A program made the position numbers and the translations under genes. DNA of 64,000 nt. Source: Pseudomonas oryzihabitans. GTDB taxonomy: Bacteria > Pseudomonadota > Gammaproteobacteria > Pseudomonadales > Pseudomonadaceae. Each line of letters begins with the position of its first letter. Position 1 is the stretch's first letter. Below, piece after piece: positions 43,061-51,156 of this stretch. The notes below the pieces were generated by a model that made no database searches, was not told the origin of the DNA, and saw only the letters and a list, made by a program, of their open reading frames with translations. The stretch covers positions 847,001 through 911,000 of the forward strand of contig NZ_CP013987.1 of NCBI RefSeq assembly GCF_001518815.1. Direction: 5' to 3'.

Positions 43061-43148
43061 GGCTAACGCGAGACCTGTGTAGGACAGCCACGCGAAAAAA
43101 GCCACTTGAGGTAGAAACCCGTTTGAAAACAACGAGTTATCTGAGAGT

Positions 43149-43174
43149 TGGAGCGGGCGAAGGGAATCGAACCC
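43149..43174 (-). repeat. tRNA-proximal attachment-site repeat (3' end of intact tRNA-Gly)
   Basis: Same 26 bases as 37083-37108. Here they complete a functional tRNA gene, so integration has preserved the tRNA while leaving a partial copy at the far end. Confidence 0.92.
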
Positions 43175-43222
43175 TCGTCATGAGCTTGGGAAGCTCAGGT
43201 AATGCCATTATACGACGCCCGC
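43149..43222 (-). tRNA. tRNA-Gly(CCC)
   Basis: 74 bases on the minus strand with encoded CCA. Acceptor GCGGGCG pairs with CGCCCGC, anticodon stem TGAGC/GCTCA holds loop TTCCCAA (anticodon CCC at 43188-43190), and the T-arm is AGGG-TTCGATT-CCCT. It decodes GGG and is the integration target of the adjacent element. Its natural terminator is now at 37031-37074. Confidence 0.97.
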
Positions 43223-43355
43223 GTGGGGTGCCTTTGTACCAGAAGCCTGCGTCCGGGTGAAGAGGCGGGAGCCGTCTGGTCGTTTCGTGGTCCAACGAAC
43301 AGGACCGCACGCTGCGGTGATCGGGGGCTCTGTCCCCCACAGGAGGAGGGCGCGC

Positions 43356-44417
43356 ATGTCTCGTAACCAGGGCACCTACCAGGGGGTTATTCCCCCCTAC
43401 ATTCTTGGCCGCATCATCGATCATGGCGACGAACACCAGCGTTCCTGCGCCCTGACCACTCTGAGTCATGTGCAGAGTCTGCTGCACAATCCCGGTCGGC
43501 CCGGGGTACGCCAGGCACCGGTCGGAGCCTTGCCTCGGACCGACGACGCCAGTCCGCAACGCAGCATCTTCGATGCCGGCAATGCCATGCAGCTGCCCGG
43601 GCGCCTGGTACGCCAGGAAGGGCAGGCGCCCGTCAGCGACGTGGCGGTGGACGAAGCCTACGATCACCTGGGCGCTACCTTCACCTTCTTCAATGAGGTG
43701 TTCGGTCGCAACTCCATCGACGGCCAGGGCCTGCCGCTGGCCGGTACCGTCCACTATGGCCAGGAATACCAGAACGCCTTCTGGAACGGCGAGCAGATGG
43801 TGTTCGGCGATGGCGATGGCGAGATCTTCAACAGATTCACCATCGCCCTGGATGTCATCGCCCACGAACTGGCGCATGGAGTGACCGAGAGCGAAGCGGG
43901 CCTGGTGTACTTCAACCAGTCCGGCGCGCTCAACGAGTCGGTATCCGACGTCTTCGGCATCCTGGTCAAGCAGTACCAGCTCAAGCAGACCGCCGCCGAG
44001 GCGGACTGGATCATCGGCGCCGGGCTGCTCACCGACCGCATCAAGGGCAAAGGCCTCAGATCCATGGCCGAGCCGGGTACGGCGTACGACGACCCGACCC
44101 TGGGCAAGGATCCGCAACCCGGCCATATGCGCGACTACATCGAGACCCGTGAAGACAACGGCGGCGTTCACCTCAACTCCGGCATTCCCAACCGCGCCTT
44201 CTACCTTGCGGCCGTGGCCTTGGGTGGCTATGCCTGGGAAAAGGCCGGGCCCATCTGGTACGACACCCTGTGTGACAGTCGCCTGGCCAACGATGCGGAC
44301 TTCGCCGCCTTCGCCCGGCTGACGGTTTCCAACGCCGGCCGCCGTTTTGGCGCCGAGTCGGCGGAGGTGGCCGCTGTCCAGGAGGCCTGGGCCGGCGTGG
44401 GCGTTACCCTTATCTAG
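43356..44417 (+). CDS. Protealysin-like M4 family metalloprotease
   Basis: Zinc metalloprotease of 353 residues. The zinc site is HELAH (His170, Glu171, His174) with the downstream Glu194 in NESVSD, the thermolysin-family GluZincin pattern. There is no signal peptide and no long FTP/PepSY propeptide; instead a short N-terminal segment with PPYIL (residues 13-17) marks the protealysin group, which is made with a short removable propeptide. ATG 43356 has a strong AGGAGGAGG 6 bases upstream, behind a GGGGG/CCCCC hairpin (43323-43338). Its putative inhibitor is encoded 12 bp downstream. Protealysins act inside the cell or after release and are linked to bacterial invasion in Serratia. Confidence 0.9.
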   Translation: MSRNQGTYQGVIPPYILGRIIDHGDEHQRSCALTTLSHVQSLLHNPGRPGVRQAPVGALPRTDDASPQRSIFDAGNAMQLPGRLVRQEGQAPVSDVAVDEAYDHLGATFTFFNEVFGRNSIDGQGLPLAGTVHYGQEYQNAFWNGEQMVFGDGDGEIFNRFTIALDVIAHELAHGVTESEAGLVYFNQSGALNESVSDVFGILVKQYQLKQTAAEADWIIGAGLLTDRIKGKGLRSMAEPGTAYDDPTLGKDPQPGHMRDYIETREDNGGVHLNSGIPNRAFYLAAVALGGYAWEKAGPIWYDTLCDSRLANDADFAAFARLTVSNAGRRFGAESAEVAAVQEAWAGVGVTLI

Positions 44418-44429
44418 AGGAGCATGGCG

Positions 44430-44765
44430 ATGCGCGAACTTCCCCCGCTCGGCAAGGACACCGTGGTGCGGCTCTCGCGGCAGGGAGGCTTCGCGCCCCT
44501 GCATGCGTTGAGCAAGCCACGGGAGATCGAATTCGGCCAGTACGACAGCACCCAGCGTGGGCGCATCTGCTCGGTGCTGGAGCGCTGCCTGCCGGAATCC
44601 GGCGAACCGACCCAGGTCGGCCGTGGCGATCAGCGCTACTTCAAGGTGGAGCTGCGTTTTAGACCGCAGCCCGCCGAGCAGGAAGGCGAACTGACCCTGC
44701 TGATCCCCGAGGACCGGGCGCCCAGTGAGCTGGTACGCCTCTGGGACAAGGGGTTGGTGGAGTGA
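44430..44765 (+). CDS. Emfourin-type inhibitor of the protealysin-like protease
   Basis: 111-residue cytosolic protein. VVRLSRQGGFAPL near the N-terminus and the two-gene arrangement with a protealysin match the M4 inhibitor emfourin, which binds the active-site cleft to protect the producing cell. GAGGAG (44417-44422) lies 7 bases from the ATG at 44430 but only 1 from the ATG at 44424, so 44430 is preferred. The same GAGGAG overlaps the protease stop, suggesting translational coupling. It ends 3 bp from the convergent lipoprotein gene. Confidence 0.82.
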   Translation: MRELPPLGKDTVVRLSRQGGFAPLHALSKPREIEFGQYDSTQRGRICSVLERCLPESGEPTQVGRGDQRYFKVELRFRPQPAEQEGELTLLIPEDRAPSELVRLWDKGLVE

Positions 44766-44768
44766 GCC

Positions 44769-45800
44769 CTAGGGCACCGACCAGGCCTCACCGGGTGCCA
44801 GCGTCCTGAACGCCTCATCCGCCAGGCCATGCAGCGCTCGGGCATGGGCCAGGTTGCGGGGCGGGGCGAATTGCGCTTCGTCGCTCAGTGGAAAGGTGCC
44901 GAAGTGGATACCCAGGCTGCTGCCTGCTCCGAGCGTCTGGTGCGCACGCACGGCGTCGTCGGGATTGAGGTGGCTGTCCTGCATGAACCAGCGCGGTTCA
45001 TAGGCGCCAATGGGCAGGGCGGCAAAACGTGGCGCGCCTAGGCGTTCACGGATCTGCGCGAAATGCGGTCCCCAGCCGGTATCGCCGGCGAAATAGACCG
45101 GCCCGCTAGGCGCCTCCAGTACGAAGCCACCCCAGAGCCTGCGATTGGTGTCGAAGCGACTGCGCGCCGACCAGTGTTGGCCCGGCACCAGATGGAGGCG
45201 CACCCCGTCCTTGAGCGGCAGGCTTTGCCACCAGTCCAGTTCGCTGACCGTGACGAAACCGGTCTCGCGGCGGATCAGCTCGGCGTTACCCAGGGGCGTC
45301 ACCACCGGCGTCAGGGGCGCACGCTCGGCCAGGCGCCTCAGGGTGGCCAGGTCCATATGATCGTAATGGCTGTGGCTGATAAAGATCAGATCCACCGGCG
45401 GTAGATCATCCAGGGCCACGCCAGGCGCGTGGAAGCGCTTGGGGCCGACGGAGCTGAAGGGGCTGACCCGCTCCGACCAGACCGGATCGGTGAGGATGTT
45501 GAGGCCCTGGTGCTGGATCAGCAGGGTGGCATGATTGACGAAGGTCACCTGCAGTTCGCCGCCCTCGACACGGGCTGGCGGGCGCATCGGCATGGCGGGA
45601 CCGTCTTGCCAGGTCCACTGGGGGCGTGTCCGGGTGAGCTGCCACTTGAGCAGTGTCCAGAGACTCTTGTCCTCGCGCGGCGCCAGGTTATGGAAGCGCT
45701 CGCCGTCGAAATGCTCGGAGCGCGGGCCTTCATAGGCGGACGAGGCGCAACCGGCCAGGGTGAGCAGGTGGATCAGCCACAGCGGACGAAAGATGCGCAT
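44769..45800 (-). CDS. Metallo-beta-lactamase-fold hydrolase lipoprotein (NAPE-PLD/UlaG-like)
   Basis: 343 residues. Lipobox LAGC at residues 15-18 gives a lipid-anchored envelope protein. The metal motif SHSHYDHMD (HxHxDH) and later FAGDTGWGPHF and GAYEPRWFMQ place it with NAPE-phospholipase D/UlaG-type hydrolases. The substrate is unknown; family members hydrolyse phosphodiesters such as N-acyl ethanolamine phospholipids. Convergent with the emfourin gene. Confidence 0.86.
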   Translation of the reverse strand: MRIFRPLWLIHLLTLAGCASSAYEGPRSEHFDGERFHNLAPREDKSLWTLLKWQLTRTRPQWTWQDGPAMPMRPPARVEGGELQVTFVNHATLLIQHQGLNILTDPVWSERVSPFSSVGPKRFHAPGVALDDLPPVDLIFISHSHYDHMDLATLRRLAERAPLTPVVTPLGNAELIRRETGFVTVSELDWWQSLPLKDGVRLHLVPGQHWSARSRFDTNRRLWGGFVLEAPSGPVYFAGDTGWGPHFAQIRERLGAPRFAALPIGAYEPRWFMQDSHLNPDDAVRAHQTLGAGSSLGIHFGTFPLSDEAQFAPPRNLAHARALHGLADEAFRTLAPGEAWSVP

Positions 45801-45863
45801 GGGACCTCGGACGAATAGACTAGGCGATCCAGCTTACCCTTTGGCTAGCCGCCGTCGATCCCC

Positions 45864-46478
45864 ATGTCGCGAAATCCTCGCTTCACCCCCGGCCCCCGGC
45901 CTCGCCGTCAGGCCAAGGCGCCCCCGGCCACGCCGCGGCTGCTGCTGCTCAACAAGCCCTTCGATGTGCTCACCCAGTTCGCCGATGCCGACGGCCGCGC
46001 GACCCTGAAGGCCTTCGTCGAGGTGCCAGGCGTCTATCCCGCGGGCCGTCTGGATCGTGACAGCGAAGGTCTGCTGCTGCTCACCAACGATGGCCAGCTG
46101 CAGGCGCGCATCGCCGATCCCAGGCACAAGCTGCCCAAGACCTATTGGGCACAGGTGGAGGGCACGCCTAGCGAAGAGCAGTTGCAGCGGCTGCGCCAGG
46201 GCGTCGAACTCAATGATGGTCCCACCCTGCCAGCCGAGGCGCACCTGCTGGCCGAAGCGCCGGTGCTCTGGGAGCGCGATCCGCCGGTGCGTTTTCGCAA
46301 GAGCGTGCCGACCGCCTGGATCGAGCTGACCATTCGCGAAGGTCGCAATCGTCAGGTGCGCCGCATGACGGCCGCCGTGGGCCTGCCGACGCTACGGCTG
46401 GTACGGGTGCGTATCGGGCCCTGGACGCTGGACGATCTGGCGCCGGGTCAGTGGCGCGAGGTGCCCACGTCCCTGTAG
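45864..46478 (+). CDS. rluE: 23S rRNA pseudouridine synthase RluE-like
   Basis: 204-residue RsuA-family pseudouridine synthase without the S4 domain, as in RluE, which modifies position 2457 of 23S rRNA. The catalytic Asp is in [19 protein letters not shown] (about residues 57-75), with [13 protein letters not shown] upstream and [15 protein letters not shown] at the C-terminus. A basic N-terminal tail (RRQAKAP) precedes the domain. Start at 45864. Confidence 0.9.
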   Translation: MSRNPRFTPGPRPRRQAKAPPATPRLLLLNKPFDVLTQFADADGRATLKAFVEVPGVYPAGRLDRDSEGLLLLTNDGQLQARIADPRHKLPKTYWAQVEGTPSEEQLQRLRQGVELNDGPTLPAEAHLLAEAPVLWERDPPVRFRKSVPTAWIELTIREGRNRQVRRMTAAVGLPTLRLVRVRIGPWTLDDLAPGQWREVPTSL

Positions 46479-46487
46479 CGCTGGACG

Positions 46488-47453
46488 TCAGTCCTGGTGC
46501 TGGCTGGCGGCGTCCTGCAGATCGCCGGCGATGTCGGCGAGGCGGCGGCTGATGTCTTTCAGCACGTGCGGGTCTAGGTCCCGTGGTGCTTGGCCTGGTT
46601 CGGTCAGGAGCTGATTGGCCAGCAGGGTGCTCAGGGCCCCGACCTCGGTCGCCTGGTGACGCAGGTCGTGGGTATGCTGGACGGCGGCGTCGCGCAGGAG
46701 ATTGGTGCTGTGGGTCAGTCGGCCCAGTTCGTCGTCACGGCCACCGGGCAGGCGCTCGCCGAAGCGCCCGCGCGCCAGCAGGCCCAGTTGCCGAGCACAG
46801 GCCACCAGTGGATCGACCAGGCGACGCTCCACCAGCCGTACCCCCAGGAACAGCAGGCCACTGCCACAAAGCAGCAGCGCCAGGCCGGCGAGCAGGATGT
46901 CGCGTTGCGCCTCGGCGCGGATGGCGGCGATCTGCTCGGCGGTGCGCCCGTGCAGGTCGTCTACCAGGGCCGCGAAGCCCTCGGCCGTCTCACGATCGAT
47001 ACCCCGCACCTCGGCATCACCCCGCCGCGGATCGCGATCATGGGCGAGATAGGCGGCGTATCCGGCGCGATAGCGCTCGCCCAGGCGACCATGCTGGGCG
47101 CGCAGGGCCAGCAGCCGGGGCTGGAGATCGGGGTCGACGCGGGTGGCCAGCTGTTGCAGGCGCTGGTCGACCTCCGCCTCGCGGGTCTGGAAGGCCTGCC
47201 AGTAGCGCTCGGCGGTCGCGGCATCGCCGCCGCGCAGAAGGAAGTTCTTCCACTCCTGCACCTGGATCTTGAAGGTCAGGTGGGTGTCGTCGATCTCTAC
47301 CAGTCGCTCCAGCGGGCCTTCGATCAGCTGCTGGTAGCGATGCAACTCGCGCGAGAGCAGGGCGAAGCCGGCCAGGGCGATCAGCAACATCAGCAGCAGA
47401 CTGCCGCCGAACAGGAGCAGGCTCTGACTGCGGAGCGAGCGGGCGAAGGGCAT
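46488..47453 (-). CDS. HAMP-containing membrane receptor lacking a signalling domain
   Basis: 321 residues. First membrane segment SLLLFGGSLLLMLLIALAGF (about 11-30), a periplasmic four-helix-like sensor of about 150 residues, second segment ILLAGLALLLCGSGLLFLG, then a HAMP-type linker (about 208-260, RLVDPLVACARQLGLLARG). A complete chemoreceptor would continue for about 250 residues with the methylated hairpin, but the gene stops after a short coiled coil. No frameshifted continuation is visible downstream in the 62-bp gap or beyond. It is thus either a truncated chemoreceptor or a family of stand-alone HAMP receptors. Confidence 0.78.
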   Translation of the reverse strand: MPFARSLRSQSLLLFGGSLLLMLLIALAGFALLSRELHRYQQLIEGPLERLVEIDDTHLTFKIQVQEWKNFLLRGGDAATAERYWQAFQTREAEVDQRLQQLATRVDPDLQPRLLALRAQHGRLGERYRAGYAAYLAHDRDPRRGDAEVRGIDRETAEGFAALVDDLHGRTAEQIAAIRAEAQRDILLAGLALLLCGSGLLFLGVRLVERRLVDPLVACARQLGLLARGRFGERLPGGRDDELGRLTHSTNLLRDAAVQHTHDLRHQATEVGALSTLLANQLLTEPGQAPRDLDPHVLKDISRRLADIAGDLQDAASQHQD

Positions 47454-47515
47454 GGGAGATCTCGACAGGGAACGCAGACCCGCAGCTTAGGGCGCTCGCT
47501 CGGCGAAGACCAGCC

Positions 47516-48115
47516 TCAGGTCGAGACCAGGAGCTGAGCCGCGACGGCAAACATCACCAGGGCCACCAGCAGGTCGATCAGCCGCCATACCCCCGGGCGG
47601 GCCAGGTAGGGTGCGGCCCAGGCGGCGCCCAGGGCGAGGCCGAAGAACCACAGCATGGAAGCGGTGGCGGCGCCGAACACATAGGCCAGGGGCGCGGCCT
47701 GCTGGCTGCCCAGGGAGCCTACCAGCAGCACCGTGTCCAGGTAGACGTGGGGATTGAGGAGGGAGACCGCGGCGGCGGCGAGCAGCGCCTGACGCCGGCT
47801 ACGTGGGCTCGTGGTCTCCAGCTTGTCGATGGCCGCCGGCCGCCAGGCCCGCCGCAGCGCCTGGGCGCCGTACCAGAGCAGAAAGGCCGCGCCACCCCAG
47901 CGCAGGATGTCCACCAGCAACGGGCTGTGCTGGATCAGCGCGGCCAGGCCCAGCACGCCGGCGGCCACCAGGATCACGTCACAGGTCAGGCAGAAGGCGG
48001 CGATGGCCAGGTGGTGCTCGCGGCGCAGTCCCTGGGCCAGCAGATAGGTGTTCTGGGCACCGAGCGCCATGATGAGGCTGGCCATGGTCAGGAGGCCGGT
48101 GAAATAGCTGTTCAT
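47516..48115 (-). CDS. argO: L-arginine exporter ArgO (LysE family)
   Basis: 199-residue LysE/ArgO inner-membrane exporter with about six helices. The family signature MASLIMALGAQNTYLLAQGLRREH is visible as ALGAQNTYLLAQGL, with LLNPHVYLDTVLLVG in the fourth helix region. ATG at 48115 (MNSYFTG) is chosen; the longer frame upstream enters the divergent promoter. Directly divergent from argP, which in this arrangement activates argO when arginine is high. Confidence 0.9.
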   Translation of the reverse strand: MNSYFTGLLTMASLIMALGAQNTYLLAQGLRREHHLAIAAFCLTCDVILVAAGVLGLAALIQHSPLLVDILRWGGAAFLLWYGAQALRRAWRPAAIDKLETTSPRSRRQALLAAAAVSLLNPHVYLDTVLLVGSLGSQQAAPLAYVFGAATASMLWFFGLALGAAWAAPYLARPGVWRLIDLLVALVMFAVAAQLLVST

Positions 48116-48213
48116 TACGGGGGGATGCCCTGTCGTCCTGGAATGGCTGCTACCTTGCCGTCTCCAGGCGTATAAGAAAAACCAATATTCCTTATGCAGC
48201 ATTAGCCAGATCG

Positions 48214-49101
48214 ATGATCGATTACAAATTGCTGGAAGCCCTGGCCGTGGTGGTGGAAGAGGGTGGCTTCGAACGCGCCGCGCGGCGCCTGGGGCTGTCG
48301 CAGTCGGCGGTGTCCCAGCGCATCAAATTGCTCGAAGCCAGGGTCGGCCAGGCGGTGCTGGTCCGCGAGACACCGCCCCAGCCCACCGCGCCAGGCCTGC
48401 GCCTGCTCCGTCATATCCAGCAGGTGCGCCTGCTGGAGGCCGATCTCGGCAGTGAGGTACCGGGGCTGGCCGAGGAGGCGCCGCAGCGGCTGCGCATCGC
48501 CCTCAATGCCGACAGCCTGGCCAACTGGTGGCCTGCGGCGGTGGGGCCCTGGGTGAGGGGGCAGCGCGTGCTGCTGGATCTGGTGGTCGAGGACCAGGAC
48601 GTGGTGCTGCGTCGGATGAGAGCCGGGGAGGTGGCGGCCTGTCTCTGCGCCAGCGGTCAGCCACTGGCCGGGGCCCGGGTCAGCGCCCTGGGCGCCATGC
48701 GCTATCGGGCCCTGGCCAGCCCGCTGTTCCGCGCGCAGCAGCTGGCCGATCTGCCGGATCCTCAGGCCCTGGCGCAGGCACCGGCCATCGTGTTCGGGCC
48801 GGACGACCGGCTGCAGCATCGCTATCTGGAACAGCTCGGCGTCATCCAGTCCTTCGATTACCACCTCTGTCCTTCCGCCGAGGGCTTTCTGCAGATGACC
48901 CTGAGCGGGATCGGCTGGGGGCTGCTGCCGGATATCCAGAGCGCCACCGCCCGCGCCAGCGGCGCCCTGGTGGATCTGGCGCCCGGCCATTGGGTGGACG
49001 TGCCGCTGTTCTGGCATCACTGGCGCAACGGCGGAACCGCCCTGCAGGCCCTGACCCGGCATCTGCAGCAGGTTGCCGGCCAGTGGCTGGTGCGCGACTA
49101 G
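48214..49101 (+). CDS. argP: LysR-family regulator ArgP (IciA)
   Basis: 295 residues. The N-terminal HTH DYKLLEALAVVVEEGGFERAA, then RRLGLSQSAVSQRIKLLEARVG, and the LysR effector domain match ArgP. Its gene is divergent from argO with a 98-bp gap, the classical LysE/LysG or ArgO/ArgP layout, so it activates arginine (lysine-sensitive) export. Confidence 0.9.
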   Translation: MIDYKLLEALAVVVEEGGFERAARRLGLSQSAVSQRIKLLEARVGQAVLVRETPPQPTAPGLRLLRHIQQVRLLEADLGSEVPGLAEEAPQRLRIALNADSLANWWPAAVGPWVRGQRVLLDLVVEDQDVVLRRMRAGEVAACLCASGQPLAGARVSALGAMRYRALASPLFRAQQLADLPDPQALAQAPAIVFGPDDRLQHRYLEQLGVIQSFDYHLCPSAEGFLQMTLSGIGWGLLPDIQSATARASGALVDLAPGHWVDVPLFWHHWRNGGTALQALTRHLQQVAGQWLVRD

Positions 49102-49184
49102 CGGCGTCCACGCGACGCTTTGGTTACACTGGTTGATCGGTCGCCACCGCCGTGACCGAGGTCTTTTCAGGGAATCCCAGCGAT

Positions 49185-50129
49185 ATGCGTATCTTGATCA
49201 CCGGTGCCAGCGAGGCGCTCGGTGCAGGCCTGGCCTGCGATCTGCTCGACCGCGGCCAACTGGTGCGGGTGCACGGCCGCCCGGGGGCGACCCTGGATGC
49301 CCTGGTCGAGCGTGGCGCCGAGTACCGTCCCGCCCTGCTCGACCAGCCCGAGCAGGTGGTGGCGCTGTGCGACGACATCGACGCCATCGCCCACTGCACC
49401 GACGTGGCGGGTGTGCCCAGCGCAGCCGATCTGGACCATGGCCAGGTGCTGATCGAAGCCGCCCTGCAGCAGCAGGTCGCGCAATTCCTCTATGTTTCCT
49501 CCGCCCGGGTCTACGAGCGCGGGGGCGAGGCCCTCAAGGAAGACCAGGTGCCAGCCAAACCCAAGGGCAGCGAGGCCCAACGGCGGCTGCAACTGGAGCG
49601 CCTGGTGCTGGCCGCCGGCGAATTCGGTCCTCAGGTGACGGTGTTACGGCCAGCCCAGGTGCTGGGTCTGGCCGACCGCGAGTGGGCACGCTGGTTGCTG
49701 GAAAGAGCCAAGGCCAAACAGCTGGCGCGCACCGGCAATGGCCTCAATCGCTGGGACTTCACCAGCGCCGGCAACTTGCGCCAGGCCCTGGTGACCCTGC
49801 TGCTGGCGCAGCCGGTCACGGCCAATGGCAAGGTCTTCAATCTCAGCGATGGCGAGCCGCTGGTGTGCTGGGATGCGATCAACTTCCTGCTGCGGCGTTT
49901 CGAGTTGCCGCCGGTGGCCGAGCAGCACGCCTTCGCACCTCGCCGGCTCTATGCGCGGCTGCGGACACCGCGCCATGACTCGCGCTGGCCCGAGTTGCTG
50001 GACAGGCCCTTCACCCTGGACATTCGCGCCGCCCAGGAGGCCTTCGGCTATCGCCCACGAGCCAGCTCCTGGAGTGCCCTGGAAGATTACCGGCCGCGTG
50101 CGCCTGTGGCTCGCAGTGGCCCGGTTTAG
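49185..50129 (+). CDS. NAD-dependent epimerase/dehydratase family protein
   Basis: 314-residue extended short-chain dehydrogenase. MRILITGASEALGAGLACDL is the Rossmann dinucleotide motif (GxxxxxG variant). FLYVSSARVYERGG holds a Ser/Tyr pair in the place of the catalytic YxxxK, but the Lys is not at the canonical spacing, so activity is uncertain. AGGGA lies 11 bases before ATG 49185; a GTG at 49152 is an alternative. No sugar-biosynthesis genes are adjacent. Confidence 0.8.
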   Translation: MRILITGASEALGAGLACDLLDRGQLVRVHGRPGATLDALVERGAEYRPALLDQPEQVVALCDDIDAIAHCTDVAGVPSAADLDHGQVLIEAALQQQVAQFLYVSSARVYERGGEALKEDQVPAKPKGSEAQRRLQLERLVLAAGEFGPQVTVLRPAQVLGLADREWARWLLERAKAKQLARTGNGLNRWDFTSAGNLRQALVTLLLAQPVTANGKVFNLSDGEPLVCWDAINFLLRRFELPPVAEQHAFAPRRLYARLRTPRHDSRWPELLDRPFTLDIRAAQEAFGYRPRASSWSALEDYRPRAPVARSGPV

Positions 50130-50254
50130 CGAGAACCAACTGGCCGTAAAGGTATGGCATGCTGGCGCTTTGCTATCGACGCAGACTGCGTTTCGGCGCA
50201 CGCTCCCGGGGCGAATCCGCGCGCGGGCTGCCTCGCGTCGGCGCTGACGGCCGT

Positions 50255-50260
50255 TATACT
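50255..50260 (+). promoter_or_regulatory. Likely -10 promoter element
   Basis: TATACT at 50255-50260, 42 bp before the start of the next gene, flanked by GGCC on both sides. No convincing -35 at the expected distance, so this is tentative. Confidence 0.3.
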
Positions 50261-50301
50261 GGCCGCGATTTCGTCTTTCCGCCTTTGCTCACAGGTCTGC
50301 C

Positions 50302-51156
50302 ATGCGCAACGATCTTCTCGATGAAATGGATAACGTCCCGAGTCTGACCCCGGAGCGCGACGATCGCCGTCCCGGTGGTCGTCGACCGGTCGAAGCCGAA
50401 GAGGTCTATCGCGAACCCGCTGCCGGTCACGCCCGCCCGGTGCGCCGTGGCCCTTCCACCGCGCCGCTGTGGGTGCTGGTCGCCGCCCTGACCCTGGCGC
50501 TGGCCGGCGTCGCCTGGTGGAGCCATCAGCAGCTGGTGCTGATGCAGGAACAGGTGGTGGCCACCCAGGAAAACTTCGCGCGCATCAGCGAAGACGCCCA
50601 GGGGCGGCTGAGAGACATCTCCGGCAAGCTGGTGGAGAGCGAATCCTCCGGCACTACCAGCCGCGAGGCCTTGCTGCTGCAGGTCAAGACGCTGCAGACT
50701 AAGGTCGCCGAGCTGACTCGCCAGCAGCAGGGCGTGACGGACAACCAGCAGGCGCAGGACAACCGTCTGCAAAACCTCTCCAGCGCGGTGCAAACCGTGC
50801 AGAGCGGTAGCGGCGAGGTGGAAAGCCGTCTCAAGGCCCTGGCGGAGGAGCAGGCCGCGCTGAAGAACGGCCTGGCCCAGACCAGCAGCCTGGCCGAGCA
50901 GGTCGCCAGTCTTGGCGCTCAGAACAAGGCGCTGCAGGCCGACATCGCCGCGCTGAAGAAGCCCAGCGCCCAGAGCCAAGCGCTGGGTGAGATGCAGCAG
51001 GACTTGCTGGTGCTGCGCAGCGAGCTGGACGCCCGCCCGGTGGGGCCGGACAGCAAGGAGTTCGACTCCTTCCGCCTGCAGACCACCCGCAACATCACCA
51101 CCCTGCAGACCCAGGTGCAGAATCTGCAGCAGCAGATCAGCGCCGGGGCGCGTTGA
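50302..51156 (+). CDS. Membrane-anchored coiled-coil protein of unknown function
   Basis: 284 residues. A charged, Arg/Glu-rich cytoplasmic N-terminus (about 1-52) precedes one membrane helix, LWVLVAALTLALAGVAWW (about 53-70). The rest is a long Gln-rich coiled coil with heptad-like repeats up to ARPVGPDSKEFD and a final helical stretch. Topology suggests a periplasmic coiled coil. It is often labelled ATPase in related genomes but no nucleotide motif is seen. Its last 20 bases overlap the convergent ion-channel-like gene. Confidence 0.75.
   Translation: MRNDLLDEMDNVPSLTPERDDRRPGGRRPVEAEEVYREPAAGHARPVRRGPSTAPLWVLVAALTLALAGVAWWSHQQLVLMQEQVVATQENFARISEDAQGRLRDISGKLVESESSGTTSREALLLQVKTLQTKVAELTRQQQGVTDNQQAQDNRLQNLSSAVQTVQSGSGEVESRLKALAEEQAALKNGLAQTSSLAEQVASLGAQNKALQADIAALKKPSAQSQALGEMQQDLLVLRSELDARPVGPDSKEFDSFRLQTTRNITTLQTQVQNLQQQISAGAR

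Larger units (their letters stand above)
37083..43148. mobile_element. Integrated genomic element of about 6.07 kb in tRNA-Gly(CCC)
   Basis: Bounded by 26-bp direct repeats of the tRNA 3' end (37083-37108 and 43149-43174) with a tyrosine integrase gene ending the element next to the intact tRNA. Content: a 680-bp gene-free left end, XRE regulator, secreted small protein, serine recombinase, a large PD-(D/E)XK-like protein, integrase. Base composition is visibly more AT-rich than both flanks, strongest in the nuclease and integrase genes. No phage structural, replication initiator or conjugation gene is seen, so it is a minimal integrative element or satellite that may depend on a helper for transfer. 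Confidence 0.9.

Noticed and set aside
37109..43148. Retron, CRISPR array or complete prophage in the element
   Set aside because: No reverse transcriptase, no repeat-spacer array and no phage structural or replication gene is visible.
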